Source: JBEHYA01 sp048498415 | GTDB lineage: Bacteria > Pseudomonadota > Alphaproteobacteria > UBA9219 > RGZA01 | Direction: 5' to 3' | Assembly: GCA_048498415.1 (NCBI GenBank) | Contig: JBEHYA010000001.1 | Location: 1-60,623 of the forward strand | DNA: 60,623 nucleotides | Shown here: positions 51,168-59,098 of the stretch, piece by piece | How the letters are laid out: every line of letters starts with the position of its first letter | How positions within the stretch are numbered: the stretch's first letter is position 1 | The notes under the pieces: model-generated | Database searches by the model: none | The model's input: only the letters and a program-made list of their open reading frames with translations | What the model was told of the DNA's origin: nothing | Program-made: the position numbers and the translations under genes

Positions 51168-51215
51168 ATGAACGCCCGCGCGTGCCATACGGCGAATTAA
51201 CGCGCGGGCGTTCAT
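51168..51215. repeat. 15-bp perfect inverted repeat
   Basis: ATGAACGCCCGCGCG (51168-51182) and CGCGCGGGCGTTCAT (51201-51215) flank an 18-base spacer between the KdpE-like gene and the next small gene. There is no T-run, so it may be an operator or RNA structure rather than a terminator. Confidence 0.6.
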
Positions 51216-51243
51216 CTTGAATAGATCAGATGCTGGAGACCTC

Positions 51244-51426
51244 ATGATCACCCGCGAATTTAATCCGCTTCTGCCTATTCTCTTCGGCCTTGCCATCGCG
51301 CTCGCCGCAAGCCATGCCATGGCCGGACCCTCTTTGCTGCAGGCGTTACCCACCTATAGCCAGTATGATTTTCTGCAGCGTCTGGGACTGGTCGAAATCC
51401 CTTTGCCGGCTACCATTGCGATCTGA
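51244..51426 (+). CDS. 60-residue exported or membrane protein
   Basis: A small protein with a hydrophobic N-terminal segment (LLPILFGLAIALAASHAMA), which is a likely signal peptide cleaved after AMA or an anchor, and a 27-residue remainder (SLLQALPTYSQYDFLQRLG). GGAGAC precedes the ATG at 51244. No family was recognised. It stands between a palindrome and the lipoprotein gene. Confidence 0.62.
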   Translation: MITREFNPLLPILFGLAIALAASHAMAGPSLLQALPTYSQYDFLQRLGLVEIPLPATIAI

Positions 51427-51539
51427 TATTCCCATCTTACCTGCTTTTTATAAGTACCATCCGGATTCACGCTGAATTATTACGCGGCTGTTTTTACTCT
51501 TAAACCTCAATCATCCCATTTCAGGAAAGGCGAACACTC

Positions 51540-51788
51540 ATGATTAAGAAAACTGCTTCCGCTGTTCTTTGCAGCGCTATGTTGTTGACCTTGGCCGCTT
51601 GCGGCGATGCCCCGGGCGAACGTGCGTTGTCAGGCGCCGGTATCGGTGCCGGCGGCGGCGCGCTGGGCGCGGCCGTTCTGGGTGCCAACCCCTTGGCCGG
51701 TGCGGCCATCGGCGGTGCCGTTGGCGCTGTGACGGGTGCTGCCACCAATAAGCGTGATATCAATTTAGGCAAGCCCGCCTGGAAATGA
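51540..51788 (+). CDS. Glycine-zipper lipoprotein
   Basis: An 82-residue lipoprotein. The lipobox LAAC places the lipidated cysteine at C21. The mature part is a glycine-zipper domain (GAGIGAGGGALGAAVLGANP, then AIGGAVGAVTGAATNKRD), which packs helices in membranes, as in SlyB/OsmB-type proteins. GGAAAGG precedes the ATG. OsmB-like proteins are induced by envelope or osmotic stress, matching the neighbourhood, but function is inferred. Confidence 0.88.
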   Translation: MIKKTASAVLCSAMLLTLAACGDAPGERALSGAGIGAGGGALGAAVLGANPLAGAAIGGAVGAVTGAATNKRDINLGKPAWK

Positions 51789-51802
51789 CACAATGTTGCC
51801 AT

Positions 51803-51837
51803 AGGGAGTTCTAGAATCTGTTCTAGTTTTACTCCCT
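51803..51837 (+). terminator. Imperfect hairpin after the lipoprotein gene
   Basis: AGGGAGT/ACTCCCT arms enclose an inner CTAGA/TCTAG stem. It is a possible terminator or mRNA stabiliser; there is no long T-run downstream. Confidence 0.5.
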
Positions 51838-51899
51838 CTGGTACTTGTGGACAAAATCTGCTTTAACACCTATCCCACACTCACTTGAAAGGAACGATA

Positions 51900-52286
51900 A
51901 TGAAAAAGTCCCTTCTCGCCGCTGCTGCATTAGCTCTGGCTTTTGCCGCCCCGGCTTTTGCCGCTGAAGACACTTCCTACAAAGCCGAAGTCAAGGTCAA
52001 GCAGGAAGCCAACGGCGGTGTTGAAAAGAAGACCACCGAAACCGCGACCGACGCGGCCGGCACCACCACGACCAAGGAAACCAAGGTCGATGTGGATGTA
52101 AAGGATAACGGCGACAAGACCACCACGGAAAAGACCAAGGAAACGGTCGATCCGAAGGGCCTGATGAACGCCACGACGACGGAAACCGTCGACACCACCA
52201 AGGAAAAAGACGGCCAGGTGGAAACCAGCCACAAGGTCACCAAGGATGGTAAGACCGTGACGGAAGAAAAGTCGACCACCAAGTAA
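51900..52286 (+). CDS. Exported Thr/Lys/Glu-rich repeat protein
   Basis: A 128-residue protein with a clear signal peptide (MKKSLLAAAALALAFAAPAFA, cleaved before AEDTS). The mature protein is almost entirely Thr, Lys, Glu, Asp and Val in alternating pattern (for example KETKVDVDVKDNGDKTTTEK), giving short tandem-like motifs of about 10 residues, probably an extended beta or disordered polymer. No cysteine. GAAAGGAACG precedes the ATG. Close in style to hydrophilic periplasmic stress proteins; no family recognised. Confidence 0.78.
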   Translation: MKKSLLAAAALALAFAAPAFAAEDTSYKAEVKVKQEANGGVEKKTTETATDAAGTTTTKETKVDVDVKDNGDKTTTEKTKETVDPKGLMNATTTETVDTTKEKDGQVETSHKVTKDGKTVTEEKSTTK

Positions 52287-52318
52287 TTCTTAAGCCGCTT
52301 GCCGGTTAAGAAAGATAA

Positions 52319-52348
52319 GCCCGCCGGCTCAAACCGGCGGGCTTTTTC
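52319..52348 (+). terminator. Terminator after the Thr/Lys-rich protein
   Basis: GCCCGCCGG/CCGGCGGGC stem followed by TTTTT. Confidence 0.93.
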
Positions 52349-52424
52349 TTTGCGCCCATGCGCATGCCGGCGCCCTTCCTAACGGCTTCCTTATGGAAAA
52401 TTTATAGCGCCTGACGGCCTATTT

Positions 52425-54347
52425 ATGACTTCGTTTCGCGCACGGCGGGGGGCCGGCACCACACCTATGCGTTTTGTGATTGATCGTTTTCTTCACTGGC
52501 CGGCTTTTAGCGGCGCGAACATCCTTAGCTACCGGGTGCATCGCCCGTTCGTCATTATTTTTCTTATCTCCTGCGCGCTGCTCGGCGGGCTGACCTTTAC
52601 CCTTTATACCGAAGCCCGCCAGACGCGCGCGGCCGGCAGCTGGATCACCTATACCTATGAAGTCATCCGTGTCGCGCGCCTGTGTGTGACGTTGGCGGTT
52701 GATATCGAAACCGGCCAGCGCGGCTACCTGCTCACCCGCAACAAGGAATTTCTGGAGCCCTACAATTCCGGCATCGCGCGGCTCGATGAAAATTTCACCC
52801 AGCTCCGCGATATGGCGCAAAACGATCCGGCGCAGCAGATCCATCTGCAAAACGCGGCACGCCTGATCGGCGAGATGGAAAAAACCCTGGCCGCGCAGGT
52901 CAAACGCTTCGAAGACCCGCGCGGCGCCATGCTATCGGTGGAAGATTTGCGCGCCAGCAAAGCGCTGATGGATGAATTCCGCTCCACCATGGATGCTTTC
53001 ATCATCAACGAACGCAAACGTCTGGATGAACGCCGCCAGAACGCGGAAGAGAAAGAGCGTAATTATCTTTATACGCTTGTTATCGGCGCCTTGCTCACCA
53101 TTGGCGGCCTGCTTGTGGCCAATATGATGATCAGCAATCTCATGGCGCGTTCGCGCAAGGCCGAAGACCAGCTGCAGTCCGCGCAGGATAATTACCGTCT
53201 CATCCTCAAAGGCATCCATGACGGCATCTACGATTACAACCCGCAAACCGGCGCGGCGCGCTATTCCAGCAGCTACGAAGAACTGCTTGGCTACACGCCG
53301 GAAGAAATGCCGGCCAGCATTCCCGATGGTCTCAAGCTCCTCCATCCGGACGACTACGCGCCGACCAAACTGCTGATGGATAAATTCGTAAACCGCGAAA
53401 TCCCTACCTACACCGCGATCTTCCGCATGCGCCACAAAAACGGCAGCTGGCGCTGGATCATGTCGCGCGGCGTGGGTGTGTGGGATAACAAAGGCGTCTG
53501 CACGCGCATGCTCGGCACGCATACCGACATCACCGAACAAAAACGCCATGAAGAAGCCTTGCGCCAGCTCAACGCCGAAATGGAAGGCGTGATTTACATG
53601 GTCTCGCACGATCTTCGCGCGCCCCTGGTGAACATGCGGGGTTTTGCCAGCGAGATCGAGCATTCGCTGACCCAGGCCAAACCGCTGCTTGATCCGGTGA
53701 TCGAGGCGATGCCGGAAGTCCCGCAAAAACTTCTGCGCCAGATTTTCGATACCGATATTCCGGAATCCTTCGGCTTCATCCACTCCGGCGTGCAGCGCAT
53801 GGATGCGCTCACCCAAGCCATCCTTGATTTAAGCCGCGTGGGCCGGCGCGATTACAAGCAGGAAAAGGTCGATCCCAATGCCATCGTCCAGCGCTGCCTG
53901 GCCAGCCTGGCCTATGAAATCAACAACCGCAACGTAACAGTACACGCCGAACCCTTGCCGGAGGTTGTGACCGATCCGCTCGCGCTCGAGCAGATCATCG
54001 GCAACATCATCGATAACGCCATCAAATATATCGATCCCGCACGTCCCGGCCAGATTACCATCCGCGCCGCGCAGCATACGTGGGAAACCGTATTCAGCAT
54101 CGAAGATAACGGCCGCGGCATCGCGCCGGAAGATTACCGCAAGGTCTTCGATATTTTCAGAAGGGCCAGCAACAGCGGCAATGTGCGCGGCGCCGGCATG
54201 GGCATGGCGACCATCAAAGCCGTGCTGCGCCGCCTGGGCGGGCGCATCTGGTTCGATTCCACCCTTGGCGTCGGCACGGTTTTCCATTTCTCCATCCCCG
54301 CACCCTATAGCGCATCCAACCCCAGCCACCGGCAGGAGGCCGTATGA
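52425..54347 (+). CDS. CHASE3-PAS sensor histidine kinase
   Basis: A 640-residue membrane kinase. Transmembrane helix 1 is at about residues 42-61; a CHASE3-type extracellular domain follows, with its signature DIETGQRGYLLTRNKEFL near 92; helix 2 is at about 214-238. Cytoplasmic parts are a coiled coil, a PAS/PAC domain (ARYSSSYEELLGYTPEEM), a HisKA with phospho-histidine in YMVSHDLRAPLVNMRGF near 393, and an HATPase (IIDNAIKYIDP, GAGMGMATIKAVL). The HisKA type matches phytochrome-like kinases that partner Rcp1-type receivers, and such a receiver follows with a 4-base overlap. ATG 52467 is an alternative start. Confidence 0.9.
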   Translation: MTSFRARRGAGTTPMRFVIDRFLHWPAFSGANILSYRVHRPFVIIFLISCALLGGLTFTLYTEARQTRAAGSWITYTYEVIRVARLCVTLAVDIETGQRGYLLTRNKEFLEPYNSGIARLDENFTQLRDMAQNDPAQQIHLQNAARLIGEMEKTLAAQVKRFEDPRGAMLSVEDLRASKALMDEFRSTMDAFIINERKRLDERRQNAEEKERNYLYTLVIGALLTIGGLLVANMMISNLMARSRKAEDQLQSAQDNYRLILKGIHDGIYDYNPQTGAARYSSSYEELLGYTPEEMPASIPDGLKLLHPDDYAPTKLLMDKFVNREIPTYTAIFRMRHKNGSWRWIMSRGVGVWDNKGVCTRMLGTHTDITEQKRHEEALRQLNAEMEGVIYMVSHDLRAPLVNMRGFASEIEHSLTQAKPLLDPVIEAMPEVPQKLLRQIFDTDIPESFGFIHSGVQRMDALTQAILDLSRVGRRDYKQEKVDPNAIVQRCLASLAYEINNRNVTVHAEPLPEVVTDPLALEQIIGNIIDNAIKYIDPARPGQITIRAAQHTWETVFSIEDNGRGIAPEDYRKVFDIFRRASNSGNVRGAGMGMATIKAVLRRLGGRIWFDSTLGVGTVFHFSIPAPYSASNPSHRQEAV

Positions 54348-54781
54348 TGATGTCCGACAAAATGACGATTTTCATGGTGGAGGATGACCCCGGCCACGCC
54401 AAATTGATTGAGAAAAACCTGCGCCGCGCGGGCATTGGCAATGAAATAGTGCATCTCGATGACGGCGCCAAAGTTATTCAACGTTTCCTTGATCCTGGCA
54501 GCACGGAAAAACCCAGCGAGGTGCTGATGCTCCTCGATCTGAATTTACCGCAAATCGATGGCTACGAAGTGCTGCGCCGCATGAAGGCGTCGCCCACCAT
54601 GCGCACCATTCCTATCATCGTTCTCACCACCACCGATAACCCCCGCGAAATCGAGCGGTGTTACGAGCTTGGCTGCAACGTCTACATCACCAAGCCGGTG
54701 GAATATGAAAATTTTTCCGAAGCTATCCGTAAACTCGGCCTCATGCTCGCCGTTGTGAAAATTCCGGGCGAGGCCGCATAA
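54344..54781 (+). CDS. Rcp1-like single-domain response regulator
   Basis: A 145-residue receiver with no output domain. Acidic pair in FMVEDDPGHAKLI, phospho-acceptor in LMLLDLNLPQIDGYE near residue 65, switch threonine in IIVLTTTDNP, lysine in VYITKPVEY. The extra loop before the acceptor and the ASPTMRTIPI segment match Rcp1-type regulators. It overlaps the upstream kinase and precedes the hybrid kinase by 9 bases, so it likely carries phosphate between them. Confidence 0.9.
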   Translation: MMMSDKMTIFMVEDDPGHAKLIEKNLRRAGIGNEIVHLDDGAKVIQRFLDPGSTEKPSEVLMLLDLNLPQIDGYEVLRRMKASPTMRTIPIIVLTTTDNPREIERCYELGCNVYITKPVEYENFSEAIRKLGLMLAVVKIPGEAA

Positions 54782-54790
54782 GAGAAAACC

Positions 54791-56386
54791 ATGCACACCA
54801 GCCCCTCCCGCAATCTGCAGAATATTCTCTACATCGAAGACGATGAAGCCCTCGCGCACCTTCTGCAAAAACGCATGGCCCGCGTCGGTTTTCAGGTCGA
54901 TATCGCGCTGAATGGCGAAGAAGGCCTGAAGCTTATTCGCAAAAATACCTACGACCTTGTGCTGGTCGATTACCAGCTGCCCGGCATGAACGGCCTTGAT
55001 GTGCTGGCGGCCCTCACGCCGCCGGCCGATTATCCGCCGGTCATTGTTTTAACCGCCGGCGGCGATGAAAAAGTGGCCCTCCAGGCGCTCGCCAATGGCG
55101 CGGCCGATTATGCGGTTAAAGATGTGGGCCAGCTTTATTTCGATTTACTGCCCGCCGTCATGCAGGCCGCTTTCACCAAAGACCGCCTGACGCGCGAAAA
55201 CGAATTGCAGCGCCGCGAGCTGGCGGAGGCGAAGGAAAAAGCCGAATCCGCCAGCCTGGCCAAAAGCGATTTTCTGGCCACCATGAGCCACGAAATCCGC
55301 ACGCCGATGAACGCGGTGGTGGGGCTTTCCACGCTGCTCGCGCGCACGCCATTAAACGACAAGCAGCGCGAAATGGTGGATACGCTGCGCACCAACGCCG
55401 ATGTGCTGCTTAAACTCATCAACAATCTTCTCGATCTCAGCCGCATTGAAGCCGAGCAGATCGAGCTGGAGATTTCCGATTTCACCCTTGGCGAGGTATT
55501 GAAAGAACTGGAAGGCGTGTTTGATCTGCAGATGAAGCAGAAGGGTCTAGCGTTCACGGTGACCGATGCCAGCAAAGGGCTGACGCTGCAGGGCGACCGC
55601 ACACGCATCCAGCAGATCATGATCAACCTGGTCGGCAACGCTTTCAAATTCACCGATAAGGGTGGCATTGATGCCAAAGTCACCGCCACCGCCGGCCCCG
55701 ACGGCAGGGCGGAAGTGGCCTTCAGCGTGACCGATACCGGCATCGGCATTGCGCCGGCAAAACTCGCCACCATCTTCAATAAATTCAGCCAGGCCGATCA
55801 AAGCATCTCGCGGCGCTTTGGCGGCAGCGGGCTGGGGCTTGCGATCAGCAAGCGCCTTAGCCAGCTCATGGGCGGCGATATCAAGGTAACCAGCACGGAA
55901 GGCAAGGGCTCGACCTTTACCGCCACCTGGAACCTGCCGGTCGCCCGCATCGCCGCGCCCGAATCCGTTGCAGCCACAGCCGATACGGCGAATGCCGCGC
56001 CCACGCACACCACCGTGCTGCTGGTGGAAGACTATCCCGCCAATGTCATGGTCGCGACCATGATGCTGGAGAGCATGGGCTACTCCGTCGAAGCCGTGCC
56101 CAGCGGCAAACAGGCCATCCAGAAAATCAGCGCGCAGGCCGCTCCTTATGTTGCGATCCTCATGGACGTGCAGATGAACGATATGGATGGCTACGAGACC
56201 ACGCGCCGCGTGCGCGCGCTGGAAAAAGAAAAGGGTTTCCGCCATACCATCATCGGCGTGACCGCCCACGCGCTGGCGGGCGACCGCGAACGCTGCATCG
56301 AAGCCGGCATGGATGATTACATGAGCAAGCCCATTCACCCGGAAGTGCTCGCCCAGAAGCTCAGCAAGCTGCGCCCGGCCGCTTAA
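54791..56386 (+). CDS. Hybrid kinase with receiver domains at both ends
   Basis: A 531-residue soluble protein. Domain order is an N-terminal receiver (LYIEDDEALAHLL; acceptor in LVLVDYQLPGMNG), a HisKA with phospho-histidine in FLATMSHEIRTPMNAVVGL near residue 171, an HATPase (INLVGNAFKFTDKGG, GSGLGLAISKRL), and a C-terminal receiver (LLVEDYPANVMVA; acceptor in AILMDVQMNDMDGYE). No sensor domain is present, so it probably takes its input from the preceding receiver. No HPt gene follows, so the final output is unknown. Confidence 0.93.
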   Translation: MHTSPSRNLQNILYIEDDEALAHLLQKRMARVGFQVDIALNGEEGLKLIRKNTYDLVLVDYQLPGMNGLDVLAALTPPADYPPVIVLTAGGDEKVALQALANGAADYAVKDVGQLYFDLLPAVMQAAFTKDRLTRENELQRRELAEAKEKAESASLAKSDFLATMSHEIRTPMNAVVGLSTLLARTPLNDKQREMVDTLRTNADVLLKLINNLLDLSRIEAEQIELEISDFTLGEVLKELEGVFDLQMKQKGLAFTVTDASKGLTLQGDRTRIQQIMINLVGNAFKFTDKGGIDAKVTATAGPDGRAEVAFSVTDTGIGIAPAKLATIFNKFSQADQSISRRFGGSGLGLAISKRLSQLMGGDIKVTSTEGKGSTFTATWNLPVARIAAPESVAATADTANAAPTHTTVLLVEDYPANVMVATMMLESMGYSVEAVPSGKQAIQKISAQAAPYVAILMDVQMNDMDGYETTRRVRALEKEKGFRHTIIGVTAHALAGDRERCIEAGMDDYMSKPIHPEVLAQKLSKLRPAA

Positions 56387-56533
56387 ATATTTGAAAACAA
56401 AGGAAAAAACGGCAAAAACCGGCTTATCATCAATTTACGAAAACAAGGGGTTTCGCGCACAGAATCCTTACATGACGCATGCTGAAGTGGGTGTGTTCAC
56501 CGCTTACGACGAACAACCTACAGGAGACCGTTC

Positions 56534-56692
56534 ATGCACATCGCCCGTCAGCAATCATTTGCCCAACTCCCGGCCGTCTTTCCGGAGCTTCAGGTGCTTG
56601 ATGATGAGTTCGATACGCTCGGCATCGAGGACGATTTTTACGACGACCAGTTCGGCAAGACCACGGCGTATTATTCGCGCCGTGTTTATTAA
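56534..56692 (+). CDS. 52-residue small acidic protein
   Basis: A small gene with ACAGGAGACC before its ATG and a TAA at 56690-56692. The product has a hydrophobic middle (FAQLPAVFPELQVL) followed by an Asp/Phe/Tyr-rich half (LGIEDDFYDDQFGKTTAYYS), and ends RRVY. No family recognised. A larger frame overlapping it lacks a ribosome binding site. It precedes an 85-residue membrane protein by 29 bases. Confidence 0.62.
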   Translation: MHIARQQSFAQLPAVFPELQVLDDEFDTLGIEDDFYDDQFGKTTAYYSRRVY

Positions 56693-56721
56693 TCAACTCC
56701 AGCAAAAGGGGACCATCACTC

Positions 56722-56979
56722 ATGGCTACCTATAATTCATCCAACCGCTCGCTTGGCATTCTTGTGGGCATCATCATTCTCGCCATCGTCGGCTTTCTGG
56801 CTTACCCCTATGTAATGCACGATAATCGCACCACCGGCGAACGCCTTGGCGACGCTGTCGATGCGCTGCCGCACGGCATCGATAAAGCCGCCGACCAGCT
56901 CGGCGACCGCAGCCCGGCGGAACGCGCGGGCGATGCCTTGCGCAAGACCGGCGACAAAATCGATAACGCCGTCCGCTAA
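56722..56979 (+). CDS. 85-residue single-span membrane protein
   Basis: A small protein with one transmembrane helix at residues 10-30 (SLGILVGIIILAIVGFLAYP) and a hydrophilic helical tail containing repeated amphipathic motifs (GERLGDAVDALPHGIDKAA and AERAGDALRKTGDKIDNAV). The two tail motifs look like an internal repeat. Its composition resembles CsbD/DUF883-type stress proteins, but no family is certain. AAAAGGGG lies upstream of the ATG and a terminator follows. Confidence 0.72.
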   Translation: MATYNSSNRSLGILVGIIILAIVGFLAYPYVMHDNRTTGERLGDAVDALPHGIDKAADQLGDRSPAERAGDALRKTGDKIDNAVR

Positions 56980-57008
56980 GCGTTTTATTTAGATAATCCC
57001 CTCCGATT

Positions 57009-57056
57009 CCCCCGTTCTGCCGCGCCTTCGGGTGCGGCAGCGGGGGATTTTTTTAT
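57009..57056 (+). terminator. Terminator after the single-span membrane protein
   Basis: A long imperfect stem (CCCCG...CTGCCGC with GCGGCAG...CGGGG) and a seven-T run. Confidence 0.9.
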
Positions 57057-57147
57057 TAACGTTTTATTTGATCCGCCGCGCTTTCCGAAGTTAAAAAAAC
57101 CTGCCTCCTGATAGGTTCAGATGGTATACCAGAAAGGAGACCGCCCC

Positions 57148-57939
57148 ATGACGTCTGCGCCCCGCGCCGCATCCCGTCTCACGCCGCTGCATAAAAAGAA
57201 GATCATGCAAGATAACAACAAGAACGCTCACCCCGAAGAACTTGAACAGGCGTTCTCGCGCGAGCGGGAGAAAATTCATCAGGAAATGCTCTCCTCCGTC
57301 TCGCATGATTTAAAAACCCCGCTCGCCGCCGTGATCGGCTCGCTGGAAATTTACGAACGCATGGGCAAAGCGCTGGGCCCCGAAAAAAGCGCGCAGCTGA
57401 TTGCCACGGCCCTGCAGGAAGCCTACCGGCTGGATAATTTCGTCACCAACATCCTCGATATGGCCAAGCTGGATAATGGCCTGGTCAAGATGCGCAAGGA
57501 ACCCTGCGATCTGGAAACGCTGCTGCGCGATTCAATCGAAAAAGCGCTGCATCGCCATAAGGGCTTAAAAATCACGCTGGTGCCGGTATCGGGCCTCAAT
57601 CCCGTTCATACGGATCCGGCTTTGTTTATCCGTCTGGTCAGCCTGCTCCTCGATAACGCCGCCAAGCATGCGCAGGGCGCCGGCGTTGAAATCCGGCTTA
57701 AGCAAGTGGGAAATGGCGCCGAAGTGCTGGTCAGCGATAGCGGCCCCGGCATCCCCGATGGCCGCGAGGAAGAGATTTTCTCCAAATACACCCGCATCAA
57801 ATATCAGGATCGCCAGCATGCCGGCACCGGCCTTGGCCTCTCCATTGCCCGGGGGCTGGCGCATTTGCTGGGTGGCCAGTTAAAAGCCGGCAACGGCGCA
57901 TCGGGCGGCGCTGTCTTTACCTTCACCCTTAAAAATTAA
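57148..57939 (+). CDS. KdpD-like soluble histidine kinase without sensor domain
   Basis: A 263-residue kinase core. It begins with a short basic segment, then HisKA with phospho-histidine in SSVSHDLKTPLAAVIGSLEI near residue 54, and an HATPase (LLLDNAAKHAQGAG, DSGPGIPDGREEEIF, GTGLGLSIARGLAHLLGG). The HisKA and HATPase match the C-terminal third of KdpD, but the Usp and four-helix membrane parts of KdpD are absent. AAAGGAGACC precedes the ATG at 57148. The KdpE-like regulator 6 kb away is a plausible partner. How it senses input is not visible. Confidence 0.86.
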   Translation: MTSAPRAASRLTPLHKKKIMQDNNKNAHPEELEQAFSREREKIHQEMLSSVSHDLKTPLAAVIGSLEIYERMGKALGPEKSAQLIATALQEAYRLDNFVTNILDMAKLDNGLVKMRKEPCDLETLLRDSIEKALHRHKGLKITLVPVSGLNPVHTDPALFIRLVSLLLDNAAKHAQGAGVEIRLKQVGNGAEVLVSDSGPGIPDGREEEIFSKYTRIKYQDRQHAGTGLGLSIARGLAHLLGGQLKAGNGASGGAVFTFTLKN

Positions 57940-57944
57940 GCCCA

Positions 57945-57982
57945 TAAAAAATGGGAGACGCCTATCGCTAGGCATCTCCCAT
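57945..57982 (-). terminator. Terminator for the DUF1328 gene (minus strand)
   Basis: ATGGGAGA...TCTCCCAT stem with an inner CCTA/TAGG pair; on the minus strand it is followed by a T-run. Confidence 0.85.
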
Positions 57983-58007
57983 CCATCTTCACGCCTGAAG
58001 ATTAGTC

Positions 58008-58193
58008 TTATACGGAGGGCGTCGGTGGCCGGCGGCCGGTGACCATGCTGTAGACCAGCGAGATCACGAACAGCACCACGAACAGCACCGCGATGAATTT
58101 CGCGATTTCAGCAAAGGTGCCGGCAAGGCCGCCAAAGCCGAAGATGGCCGCAACAACGGCCAGAAGGAAAAAGGTGATTACCCAATTCAACAT
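58008..58193 (-). CDS. DUF1328 family small membrane protein (YtjA-like)
   Basis: A 61-residue protein with two transmembrane helices: MLNWVITFFLLAVVAAIFGFGGLAG, then FIAVLFVVLFVISLVYSM, ending GRRPPTPSV. The WVITFFLLAVVAAIFGFGG pattern is the DUF1328 signature. Its function is unknown; expression is commonly stress-linked. GGGAG lies upstream of the chosen ATG. It is the only minus-strand gene in this end of the region. Confidence 0.9.
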   Translation of the reverse strand: MLNWVITFFLLAVVAAIFGFGGLAGTFAEIAKFIAVLFVVLFVISLVYSMVTGRRPPTPSV

Positions 58194-58369
58194 GATGTGG
58201 CTCCCAGTGATTGAATTTAATTCCATGCTAACGGGCGCTGAATCTTTTTGCCGTGCGGTTCCATCAAGAACCCGTAAAAAATCCATAAGTGTTTATCTTT
58301 ATGCGTTGTTGTGGGCCGTTTGCGCTGCTTCGTCCGGCTTTCTTATGAATGCCCCGATACGCTTCAACC

Positions 58370-59023
58370 ATGACCCATTCTGCCTATTCGCATAAACAGA
58401 ATCACAGCCTTGCCGCCGTCGCCGAAAACGCGGGCGAGATTCTGCAGAACGTTGCCCAGCACAAGATCTTCTTGTTCCTACTGGCAATGGCATTTACCGG
58501 CATGATTGTCTGGCCGGTCCTCCAGCACAATCTGGTCGATATCAAACATTTCCTCATTCACTTCCGTTATTACTGCGCCCACCATACGATGGAAGGCCGG
58601 ATGATCTTTGTGGGCCTGTTCCTGGTCACGCTGTTCTTCGCGCTGCCGCTGTCCACTATTCTCATGATGCTGGTCGGCCTTACCTATGGCTTTACCGATG
58701 CAGTGACCTTGGTGATGGCATCGCGCATGTTTGTTGCCATTGTCGTATTTCTGGTGGCGCGCAACACCTATCCGCCGCGTAAGCTGGGTGAAGCGCTGCC
58801 GTTCTTGGCCACATTCAAACGCCATCCGGGCTTTGGTCTGGCGCTGATGCGCTTCGCGCCGATCCCCGATTCCATGGTCAGCTACGGCATGGGCACCAGC
58901 AAAATCAGCCTCACCCGGTATGCGTTGGTAAGCTTTGCCGCCATGCTGCCGGTCACGCTGGCGCTGGTGTGGATCGGCAAGAGCCTTGGCAGCATCACGC
59001 ATTTTATCCAGTACATCGCCTGA
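58370..59023 (+). CDS. TVP38/TMEM64 (VTT-domain) membrane protein
   Basis: A 217-residue polytopic protein with hydrophobic helices at about residues 35-55, 83-100, 103-135 and 175-210. The central LPLSTILMMLVGLTYGF and the later GFGLALMRFAPIPDSMVSYGMG contain the VTT-domain pattern (re-entrant loops with F..R..P). Eukaryotic TMEM41B/VMP1 relatives scramble lipids; the bacterial role is unsettled. The start at 58370 is used; an earlier ATG adds seven residues. Confidence 0.86.
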   Translation: MTHSAYSHKQNHSLAAVAENAGEILQNVAQHKIFLFLLAMAFTGMIVWPVLQHNLVDIKHFLIHFRYYCAHHTMEGRMIFVGLFLVTLFFALPLSTILMMLVGLTYGFTDAVTLVMASRMFVAIVVFLVARNTYPPRKLGEALPFLATFKRHPGFGLALMRFAPIPDSMVSYGMGTSKISLTRYALVSFAAMLPVTLALVWIGKSLGSITHFIQYIA

Positions 59024-59098
59024 CCATGGGCCTAAGCCGTGACAAGTGCGGGGTGGTGACTTATATATAAGTCATCGCTCTCTCACATCCGGCCCGCC

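Noticed and set aside
51165..51353. Minus-strand frame across the inverted repeat
   Set aside because: It overlaps the supported gene at 51244 and has no ribosome binding site; its ATG is simply one arm of the palindrome.
56391..56735. A 114-residue frame after the hybrid kinase
   Set aside because: It has no ribosome binding site and overlaps the better supported 52-residue gene in another frame.
41870..58193. EcfG-type general-stress promoters (GGAAC-N16/17-CGTT)
   Set aside because: I looked upstream of most small stress genes and found no match with correct spacing, so no EcfG control is claimed.
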